Shown one piece after another: positions 1 to 5,112 of a DNA stretch of 7,608 nt. The position numbers and the translations under genes are program-made. How positions within the stretch are numbered: position 1 is the stretch's first letter; the number at the start of each line of letters is the position of its first letter. Source of the DNA: an uncultured Holophagaceae bacterium (GTDB lineage Bacteria > Acidobacteriota > Holophagae > Holophagales > Holophagaceae); assembly GCA_903876615.1 (NCBI GenBank), contig CAIRAS010000337.1, positions 1 to 7,608 on the forward strand. The letters run 5' to 3'. The notes under the pieces are model-generated. The model did not search any database. It saw only the letters and a program-made list of their open reading frames with translations, and was not told the origin of the DNA.

Positions 1-120
1 CCGAGGCGCGACTGAATGTCGCGCCGAACAAGGCCGGCAGACGGCGCAGCCGGATGCGTTCGAGGCCAACGTCACATGGGTCGGCGCCCGCACCAGCGCC
101 CCGTTGGACTCGGACCAACG
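1..120. repeat. Tandem structured repeat, copy 1
   Basis: This is the first of two copies of a 120-base element; it matches 131-250 at 119 of 120 positions. It contains several inverted repeats. GGCGCGAC (5-12) pairs perfectly with GTCGCGCC (18-25) around a 5-base loop. CGAAC (25-29) pairs with GTTCG (58-62), enclosing CCGGC (34-38) paired with GCCGG (49-53). CCAACG (66-71) can pair with CGTTGG (102-107), enclosing GGCGC (83-87) with GCGCC (96-100). CGTTGG (102-107) can instead pair with CCAACG (115-120), so two folds compete. The element may extend left of the window. Ten bases (121-130) separate the copies. Its function is unknown; a structured RNA, a dispersed palindromic repeat or a recombination site are all possible. 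Confidence 0.9.
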
Positions 121-130
121 AGTGGACTTG

Positions 131-250
131 CCGAGGCGCGACTGAATGTCGCGCCGAACAAGGCCGGCAGACGGCGCAGCCGGATGCGTTCGAGGCCAAC
201 GTCACATGGGTCGGCGCCCCCACCAGCGCCCCGTTGGACTCGGACCAACG
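131..250. repeat. Tandem structured repeat, copy 2
   Basis: This is the second copy, offset by exactly 130 bases. The only difference from copy 1 is G at 90 versus C at 220. That base lies in the predicted loop between the GGCGC and GCGCC arms (213-217 and 226-230), so every stem is intact in both copies. Similarity stops abruptly at 251. No cassette gene, transposase or recombinase lies between or beside the copies inside the window. Confidence 0.9.
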
Positions 251-337
251 CGCGGGACCCGAGAAACACCGGTGGCGGACCCTCGCGGTAAAGGGCGATG
301 ATGGTCGGGTTGGTCCCATCCCCAAGCTGGAGCACCC
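251..337 (+). other. Non-coding leader before the SHOCT gene
   Basis: Together with the repeats this makes 337 bases without a convincing gene. Open frames across it read through the repeats, are rich in Arg, Pro and Ala, and resemble no protein I know, so I treat them as chance. I see no good -35/-10 pair. GGAG at 329-332 sits five bases before the ATG at 338 and is the probable ribosome-binding site of the next gene. Confidence 0.55.
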
Positions 338-1126
338 ATGCCTGCCCTTCGCATCGCCCTGGTCCTCGCCGTGCTGGCTGGCCAGGTTCCCCTTCACGCC
401 GCGCCGCCCAAGACTCGCCGACAGTGGGATATCTCGGTGTTCAGCTGGATCCGGCGCGCCCCCGCTGAGCCCGGGGCCCCCGCCAACAGCCACCCTTTCC
501 AGGTGACCCCCAAGGTCCTGGAGCAGGCGCTGGGCTCGGTGCTGGTGGCAAGCCCCCAGGGTGAAGAGCACCTCTTCGACGAGAGCGAGGCTGCAGGCCT
601 GAGCCGGTCGATGTCGGAAGCCCTTGCCGTGACCCTGCCGGGGGAGGATCTGGAACTGGTCAGCACCGTCAAGCGCCTCGGAGCCATCTCCTCCTATGCC
701 CTGACCGTGACCGCCCGTGTCTTCGTTGTGGGCGGCCGGCTGAACCTCCTGGTCCATGACGCCCGCCGGGATGCCGCCTTTGCTTACACCATGGACTTCC
801 AGATGCCCAAGTTCGAGTTCGGCTCCCGCGCCAAGGCCAGCCCCGTGGCGCTGAAGGCCGAGGGAGCCGAGGTCCGCCGCCCGGACTGGCTCGCCCTGCC
901 CCTGCCCGCTCCGCTCCCCCAGGCTCTGCCGGCCCCCGTGCCCGCGGCCCCGCCCGCGCCCGCAGTGACCCCGGCGCCCCCGCGGCCCGTCCCGGCACCC
1001 GCGGCCCCGGCTCCCTCTCCCACCCTGGAGCAGCGCCTGCTCCGGCTCAAGCAGCTCCGAGAGCAGAACCTCATCACCGAGGATGACTACGCCAAGCGCA
1101 AGCAGGAACTCCTCAAGGAGCTCTGA
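338..1126 (+). CDS. Exported protein with C-terminal SHOCT-like domain
   Basis: The 262-residue product starts with a likely Sec signal peptide: Arg5, a hydrophobic stretch over residues 6-19, and a small-residue cleavage region near 20-22 (HAA). There is no lipobox cysteine, so it should be periplasmic or secreted rather than a lipoprotein. Residues 25-185 form a mixed domain I do not recognise, with beta-like stretches such as 120-140. Residues 186-228 are a low-complexity Pro/Ala linker. Residues 229-262 have the SHOCT pattern: a Leu/Lys/Arg helix, then 'LITEDDYAKRKQELL', as in short C-terminal oligomerisation domains. The start is supported by GGAG five bases upstream and by the signal peptide directly after Met1. 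It is followed by an inverted repeat and a separate promoter, so it is probably transcribed apart from the regulator. Its function is unknown. Confidence 0.85.
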   Translation: MPALRIALVLAVLAGQVPLHAAPPKTRRQWDISVFSWIRRAPAEPGAPANSHPFQVTPKVLEQALGSVLVASPQGEEHLFDESEAAGLSRSMSEALAVTLPGEDLELVSTVKRLGAISSYALTVTARVFVVGGRLNLLVHDARRDAAFAYTMDFQMPKFEFGSRAKASPVALKAEGAEVRRPDWLALPLPAPLPQALPAPVPAAPPAPAVTPAPPRPVPAPAAPAPSPTLEQRLLRLKQLREQNLITEDDYAKRKQELLKEL

Positions 1127-1139
1127 GCGAATCGCGGAC

Positions 1140-1158
1140 CTGGAGCGCGCGTCTCCAG
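1140..1158 (+). terminator. Hairpin after the SHOCT gene, possible weak terminator
   Basis: CTGGAG (1140-1145) and CTCCAG (1153-1158) form a perfect six-base stem with a 7-base CG-rich loop, starting 14 bases after the stop codon of the upstream gene. No T-run follows on the plus strand; instead there is a run of seven A (1165-1171). It is therefore not a classical intrinsic terminator, but its place between a stop codon and a new promoter fits a transcript boundary. Confidence 0.35.
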
Positions 1159-1202
1159 CCATGCAAAAAAATCCGGGTAACCATAAATAGATTTCTTCCG
1201 AA

Positions 1203-1211
1203 TGCTATAAT
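1203..1211 (+). promoter_or_regulatory. Extended -10 promoter of the regulator gene
   Basis: TGCTATAAT is a perfect extended -10 element (TGn plus TATAAT), inside an AT-rich island (about 1165-1221) that stands out from the GC-rich surroundings. No good TTGACA-like -35 lies 16-18 bases upstream, which an extended -10 can compensate for. Transcription would start near 1217-1219, only about 3-5 bases before the ATG at 1222, giving a nearly leaderless mRNA. It probably also drives the deaminase gene. Confidence 0.7.
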
Positions 1212-1221
1212 TTTCAGACAA

Positions 1222-2127
1222 ATGCCCAAGAGCGCCCCCCCCCAACCCATCCAGACCCGCCTTGCCGAGGCCTACCGGGATCTTCCTGAGGCCATGCGGC
1301 GCATTGCCGACGCCCTGATGTCCGACCCGCTGCTGGGCGCCCTTTGGGGCATCGAGTCCATGGCGGAGCGGGCCGGGGTCAGCGTGGGCACCGTGGTGCG
1401 CTTCGCCAAGCGGCTCGGTTACAAGGGCTTCAGTGAGTTTCGCGACGCCCTCCGGGAGGCCTGCCACACCCGCTCTGGGGATGCCGAGCTGGAAATGATG
1501 GAGTCTCCCACGGACGTCTACGGGACCCTCGCCGAGGTCGCCCGACGGGATGGCGAACATCTGAACCGCCTGATCCAGATGGTGGACCAACCCACCCTGG
1601 AGGCCGCCACGAAGATGCTCACCGGGGCACACCATCGCGTGATCCTGGGCCGCGGCGTCTCCCACGTCATGAGCCTGATCATGGGCCTCTACCTGACCCA
1701 GGCGGGGCTGCCCTGCATCGCGGCCATCCCCTCGGACTTCTCCAACCAGGTGGCCAACCTCGGCACCGAGGACCTGCTGGTGGTCCTCAGCTTCGCCCCC
1801 TACAGCCGGGAGGCCGTGGACGCGGCCATGTTCGCCCATGAGAGCGGCATCCCGGTGCTCGCCTTCTCGGATCGCGCTGACTCGCCCCTGAAGCCCTTCG
1901 CGGACATCCTGATTCCGGTGCCCAGCGAAGACCTGCTCTTCAGCTGCAGCATCACCACCTTCGCCGCCCTGGCCCACGCCTTCGCCATCGTGCTGGCGGC
2001 CCAGGACCACGCGGGCACCATCAAGCGCCTCCAGGCGGCGGACAAGGTCGCCCAGCCGCTGTTCGTGAACCACTGGCTGCCCATGCAGCCCGGAGCCTAC
2101 AGCCTGGGACGGATGCGGAAGAGCTGA
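1222..2127 (+). CDS. MurR/RpiR family transcriptional regulator
   Basis: The 301-residue protein has the two-domain layout and usual length of the family. Residues 10-80 form the N-terminal helical DNA-binding domain; the helix-turn-helix runs over about 44-70, with the hallmark 'AGVSVGTVVRFAKRLGYKGF' (51-70). Residues 125-265 form an SIS domain, the fold that binds sugar phosphates in this family: 'ATKMLTGAHHRVILGRG' (129-145), then 'DLLVVLSFAPYSREAVD' (184-200). The regulator probably binds as a dimer or tetramer and responds to a small phosphorylated ligand. No Shine-Dalgarno precedes ATG 1222, but the -10 element lies only ten bases upstream and the family's N-terminal region begins soon after, so I accept this start. 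A run of nine C lies in codons 5-8. The deaminase follows 39 bases downstream. The targets, probably this operon or the opposing transporter operon, are inferred from position. Confidence 0.93.
   Translation: MPKSAPPQPIQTRLAEAYRDLPEAMRRIADALMSDPLLGALWGIESMAERAGVSVGTVVRFAKRLGYKGFSEFRDALREACHTRSGDAELEMMESPTDVYGTLAEVARRDGEHLNRLIQMVDQPTLEAATKMLTGAHHRVILGRGVSHVMSLIMGLYLTQAGLPCIAAIPSDFSNQVANLGTEDLLVVLSFAPYSREAVDAAMFAHESGIPVLAFSDRADSPLKPFADILIPVPSEDLLFSCSITTFAALAHAFAIVLAAQDHAGTIKRLQAADKVAQPLFVNHWLPMQPGAYSLGRMRKS
1235..1243 (+). repeat. C9 homopolymer tract in the regulator gene
   Basis: Nine consecutive C span codons 5-8 of the regulator. By my reading, gaining one C leads to TGA at 1287-1289, and losing one C leads to TGA at 1316-1318. 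Both stops come before the helix-turn-helix, which starts near 1351. Such tracts can slip during replication, but variation here is not shown. Confidence 0.9.
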
Positions 2128-2155
2128 GCCTTCCCGGCAACCGCCAGGCCCTCTC

Positions 2156-2163
2156 GAGGTGAT
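2156..2163 (+). promoter_or_regulatory. Strong Shine-Dalgarno of the deaminase gene
   Basis: GAGGTGAT matches the usual complement of the 16S rRNA 3' end over eight bases and lies three bases before ATG 2167. It supports that start and contrasts with the regulator gene, which has no visible ribosome-binding site. Confidence 0.8.
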
Positions 2164-2166
2164 CCC

Positions 2167-2649
2167 ATGCCCGCTCCCAGCCTTGACCAGATCCTCCAGC
2201 ATCTGCGCCGCGCCAACGCCGTGGCCAGGCGTGCCGCGAGCTTCGGTCACCACCCCTTCGGTGCCATCCTCGTGGGTCCCGACCACGAGACGGTGCTGCT
2301 GGAACAGGGGAACGTGAGCACCGTCAACCATGCGGAGGCCGTCCTGGCCCGCACCGCCGATATGAACTTCCCGGCACCCTACCTGGCGACTTGCACCCTC
2401 TACACCACGGTGGAGCCCTGCGCCATGTGCGCCGGCACCCTCTACTGGGCCAACATCGGGCGCCTGGTCTATGGCATGGACGAGAGCCGCTTACGGGCCT
2501 TCACGGGCAGCCATCCCGAGAACGCCACCCTGGACGTGCCCTGCCGCTACCTCTTCGCCCACGGCCAGAAGGATATCCCCGTGATCGGTCCCGTGGCGGA
2601 GGTGGAGGCGGAGATCGCGGAGCTGCACCAGTCCTTCTGGAAGCGCTAG
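2167..2649 (+). CDS. Zinc-dependent nucleoside/nucleobase deaminase, possibly guanine deaminase
   Basis: The 160-residue cytosolic enzyme belongs to the cytidine/deoxycytidylate deaminase superfamily, COG0590-like (TadA, bacterial guanine deaminase). The zinc site is complete: His55-Ala-Glu57 supplies a zinc ligand and the catalytic glutamate, and Pro84-Cys-Ala-Met-Cys88 supplies two cysteine ligands. 'TLYTTVEPCAMCAGTLYWA' (77-95) is typical. The family removes an amino group by hydrolysis from guanine, cytosine, adenine or tRNA adenosine. Length and the extended C-terminus are close to small bacterial guanine deaminases such as B. subtilis GuaD (about 156 residues). The position beside a regulator and facing a nucleoside-type importer favours salvage or catabolism over tRNA editing; that is inference. 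The family is certain, the substrate is not. The last four bases overlap the convergent minus-strand gene. Confidence 0.92.
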   Translation: MPAPSLDQILQHLRRANAVARRAASFGHHPFGAILVGPDHETVLLEQGNVSTVNHAEAVLARTADMNFPAPYLATCTLYTTVEPCAMCAGTLYWANIGRLVYGMDESRLRAFTGSHPENATLDVPCRYLFAHGQKDIPVIGPVAEVEAEIAELHQSFWKR

Positions 2650-3017
2650 AAGACCAGCCGTTCGTAGGTGGGGAAGCCGACCTCGACCCAGCGCTCCTGG
2701 CCGTAGCGCACGATGTTCCCGAAGATGAAGATCAGCGGGGACGTGGTGGCATTGCCCGGAAACACGCCGAGGATCCAGGGATGCTCTGGATCCAGCTCGA
2801 AGCCTTCCGTGGCCTGGGCCCGCTCGGTCAGGCCATTCATGTAGGCCTTGGCGTAGTCCAGAGCTGCGGCCTTGCTGACGATCTGCATGCCTTCCGCCGT
2901 GTAGCTGCGGCCCAGGTTGCTCCGGAGGAACATGGCGGGTTCCGCCAGCAGGCGTACGTGAGAGGTGGGATGAGCCTTGCGGAGGGCATCCAGCAGGCTG
3001 TCGATGGGGAAGCTCAT
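2646..3017 (-). CDS. Unrecognised 123-residue protein ending the transporter operon
   Basis: I do not recognise this protein. It has no signal peptide, no membrane segment and no cysteine, so it is probably a small soluble cytosolic protein. The N-terminal third looks helical ('SLLDALRKAH', 7-16). Residues 81-123 look beta-rich with aromatics ('PLIFIFGNIVRYGQERW', 94-110). A central segment, 'SYTAEGMQIVSKAAALDY' (38-55), looks helical. GAGG at 3023-3026 lies five bases before the ATG, and the start is only 35 bases after the upstream permease stop, so it is probably cotranscribed with the transporter. Composition is like its neighbours. The opposite strand is also open, but its translation is Gly/Arg/Pro-rich and lacks a plausible start, so the minus frame is preferred. 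It could be an accessory or regulatory factor for the transporter, or simply a passenger. Confidence 0.75.
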   Translation of the reverse strand: MSFPIDSLLDALRKAHPTSHVRLLAEPAMFLRSNLGRSYTAEGMQIVSKAAALDYAKAYMNGLTERAQATEGFELDPEHPWILGVFPGNATTSPLIFIFGNIVRYGQERWVEVGFPTYERLVF

Positions 3018-3052
3018 GGTTGCCTCGGAGGCGATGAATCAGGGATGAACGG

Positions 3053-4003
3053 CTAGAAGCGCATCTCGCGGTTGTAGGGCTTGCCCAGGTCCGTGGGGCC
3101 CAGCTGCCGAGCCTTGCGGGCCAGGGCCAGGACGACGATGACCAGCACATAGGGCAGCATGACGGCGAACTCGTAGGGGAACTTGATGCCCCACACCTGC
3201 ATGGAGAGCTGGAAGGACTGGGCGATGCTGAAGAGCAGGGCGCCGCCCAGGATGCCCAGGGGGCTCCAGCGGCCGAAGTAGACGAGGGCCACGGCGATGA
3301 AGCCCCGGCCCGCCACCAGGTCATCCGAGAACATCTTGGCCTGGCACAGCGACAGGTAGGCTCCGGCGAGACCCGCCATGGCACCACCCAACATGAGGGC
3401 CTGGTAGCGGATGAGATCTACACGGATGCCCATGGTGTCGGCGGCGCGGGGGTGGGTACCCACGGCCCGCACCTTGAGACCCCAGGGCGTCTTGTAAAGC
3501 AGGAACCAGCAGGCGGGCACCAGCAGCAGAGCGACGTAGGTGAGGGCGTTGTGGTTGAAGAGCACGCCACCCAGGAAGGGGATCTTGGAGAGGCCGGGGA
3601 TGGCGATGGCCGCCATGCCCTCCACGCCGGTGACGCCTCCCACGAAGTGGCGGAAGAGGGTGCCCGCCAGGCCCCAGCCCAGCATCTGCAGGCCGATGCC
3701 CGCGATGCCCTGGGAGGCCCGGAAGGTGACTGTTACCAAGGCGAAGACCACGCCCATGGCCGCACCCACTGCCATCGCGGCCCCCAGGCCAAGGAAGTTC
3801 CCGTAGGCGGCCCAAGGGCTGGCCTTCAGCGTGAAGGGCACCATGAAGCCCAGGAAGGCGCCCATGCACATGATGCCGTCACAGCCCAGGTTGAAGACGC
3901 CAGCCCGCTGGTTGAAGTTCTCCCCCAGGGCCGCCAGCAGCAGGGCCACCGAGAAGGGCACCGCCAGGCAGAGCACGTTATAGATCATCAGTTCGGCGCT
4001 CAT
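3053..4003 (-). CDS. ABC importer permease 2 (NupQ/NupC-like)
   Basis: This is a 316-residue polytopic inner-membrane protein of the BPD_transp_2 type (branched-chain amino acid/ribose permease superfamily), resembling the second permease of BMP-type nucleoside importers. Hydrophobic segments lie roughly at 5-27, 44-58, 68-92, 99-118, 151-169, 202-220, 233-262 and 276-295. The early conserved loop reads 'GENFNQRAGVFNLGCDGIM' (27-45). The cytoplasmic coupling region reads 'GLKVRAVGTHPRAADTMGI' (175-193), followed by the Gly/Ala-rich 'GGAMAGLAGAYLS' (206-218). I chose ATG at 4003, not an upstream in-frame start, because hydrophobic sequence begins there, AAGGAG (4011-4016) lies seven bases before it, and it forms a 4-base ATGA overlap with the permease 1 stop. 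This suggests translational coupling and equal amounts of the two subunits. Confidence 0.92.
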   Translation of the reverse strand: MSAELMIYNVLCLAVPFSVALLLAALGENFNQRAGVFNLGCDGIMCMGAFLGFMVPFTLKASPWAAYGNFLGLGAAMAVGAAMGVVFALVTVTFRASQGIAGIGLQMLGWGLAGTLFRHFVGGVTGVEGMAAIAIPGLSKIPFLGGVLFNHNALTYVALLLVPACWFLLYKTPWGLKVRAVGTHPRAADTMGIRVDLIRYQALMLGGAMAGLAGAYLSLCQAKMFSDDLVAGRGFIAVALVYFGRWSPLGILGGALLFSIAQSFQLSMQVWGIKFPYEFAVMLPYVLVIVVLALARKARQLGPTDLGKPYNREMRF

Positions 4004-5112
4004 GACTGGACTCCTTTCCCTGCCTTGGGCGCCGAGGGCGAGAATCTCCCGAACCACCGGAAGAAGCGCTCCTGGGCGTAGGGATTCCGGAGGAAGCTCT
4101 GGGCACTGACGATGGAGAGGATGATGACGCCCTGCAGCACCAGCACCATGTTCGCGGGCACCGAGGCGGAGCGCTGGGTCATGTCGGCGCCGATGAGGAG
4201 GATGCCGAAGAAGACCGCGGAGGGCACGATGCCACCGGGATGGAGCGCACCGAAGAGCGCCACCACGATGCCCGCGAAGCCGTAGCCCGAGGAGATGCCT
4301 TCGATGGCCCGGTGGTGGACGCCCGAGACCTCCACTGCCCCGGCCAGGCCCGCAAAGCCGCCGGCCATGAGCATGGCGACGATGAGGTAGCGCTCCACGG
4401 GAATGCCGGCATAGCGGGCGGCCTTGGCCCCGGCCCCGGCGGTGCGCATGCGGTAGCCCAGGGTGGTCTTCCACAGCAGCATCCACACCAGCAGCGCCGC
4501 CACCAAAGCCAGGATGAGGCCCATGTGGATGCGCGTCCCGGGGACCAGCGTATCCAGGAAGGCCATCTCCGGGAGCCGCATGGACTGGGGCGTGCCCGAG
4601 CCCGTCTCCAGCTCATTGGGATCGAGCATGGGGCCCCGCAGGAGGAAGGTATACACCTGGGCAGCGATGTAGTTGAGCATCACGGTACTGAGGATCTCGT
4701 TCACCTGCAGCTTGGCCTTCAGCCACCCGGCGATGCCGCCCCAGACGGCGCCGGCAAGGGCGCCGGCCATGAGGGCTGCGGGCAGCAGGATGGCCTTGGG
4801 GGCGTGGGGCATGGCCAGGGCCATGGCCGTGGAGGCGATGACTCCCATCTGGATCTGGCCCTCGGCGCCGATGTTCAGGATGCCGCTGCGGAAGGAGATG
4901 GCAATGCCCAGCGCCACCAACATCAGGGGCACGGAGCGCACCAGGACTTCGGTCACACCGAACAGGTCCGACAGCGGCCCCGTGAGGATGGTCTTGTTGG
5001 TGGCCAGGGGGCTGGCACCGATGGCGAACAGCACCAGCGCCACCAGCAGGGCGGCGATGAGCGTCACGGCGAGGATGATGGCGCCGGAGTAGAGGATCTT
5101 GTTCCTATTCAT
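4000..5112 (-). CDS. ABC importer permease 1 (NupP/NupB-like)
   Basis: This is a 370-residue inner-membrane permease of the same superfamily as its neighbour but with a longer N-terminus, as is usual for the first permease of NupNOPQ-type systems. TM1 spans about 10-32, a loop follows (33-56), then further hydrophobic segments lie at about 57-76, 86-130, 140-158, 196-215, 241-262, 276-291, 295-310 and 320-338. 'FRSGILNIGAEGQIQMG' (74-90) is the conserved motif of the family. 'GYRMRTAGAGAKAARYAGI' (219-237) is the likely cytoplasmic coupling segment contacting the ATPase. The C-terminal tail (345-370) is basic and cytosolic. GGAG six bases before ATG 5112 supports the start. The start overlaps the ATPase stop by eight bases, and the stop overlaps the permease 2 start by four. 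It should pair with permease 2 as a heterodimeric channel. Confidence 0.94.
   Translation of the reverse strand: MNRNKILYSGAIILAVTLIAALLVALVLFAIGASPLATNKTILTGPLSDLFGVTEVLVRSVPLMLVALGIAISFRSGILNIGAEGQIQMGVIASTAMALAMPHAPKAILLPAALMAGALAGAVWGGIAGWLKAKLQVNEILSTVMLNYIAAQVYTFLLRGPMLDPNELETGSGTPQSMRLPEMAFLDTLVPGTRIHMGLILALVAALLVWMLLWKTTLGYRMRTAGAGAKAARYAGIPVERYLIVAMLMAGGFAGLAGAVEVSGVHHRAIEGISSGYGFAGIVVALFGALHPGGIVPSAVFFGILLIGADMTQRSASVPANMVLVLQGVIILSIVSAQSFLRNPYAQERFFRWFGRFSPSAPKAGKGVQS
4011..4016 (-). promoter_or_regulatory. Shine-Dalgarno deciding the permease 2 start
   Basis: On the minus strand AAGGAG lies seven bases before the ATG whose first base is 4003. The reading frame is open for 160 codons further upstream because of overlap with permease 1, so this site and the ATGA overlap are what fix the true start. 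Confidence 0.75.

Noticed and set aside
1..250. Integron attC sites
   Set aside because: The size and secondary structure are suggestive and GTTGGAC (103-109) fits the GTTRRRY core, but the partner sites do not fit RYYYAAC cleanly, the copies are tandem with no gene cassette between them, and no integrase is visible.
1..250. CRISPR array
   Set aside because: Only two copies, a unit of about 120 bases and a 10-base gap; no short repeat with regular unique spacers.
54..506. Plus-strand frame of 150 residues through the repeats
   Set aside because: It reads through repeat DNA and into the signal-peptide gene in another frame, with Arg/Pro-rich content and no family resemblance.
1185..1194. Small inverted repeat AAAT-AG-ATTT as regulator operator
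   Set aside because: The arms are only four AT bases in an AT-rich stretch and no second copy was seen; too weak to call.
1087..2331. 414-residue minus-strand frame opposite the regulator
   Set aside because: It has Gly/His/Val-rich shadow composition, covers a clear RpiR gene and its promoter, and shows no recognisable domain.
3053..4486. 477-residue fusion reading of permease 2
   Set aside because: The first 160 residues are a His/Arg/Gly-rich shadow of permease 1; the real start is 4003 with AAGGAG and an ATGA overlap.
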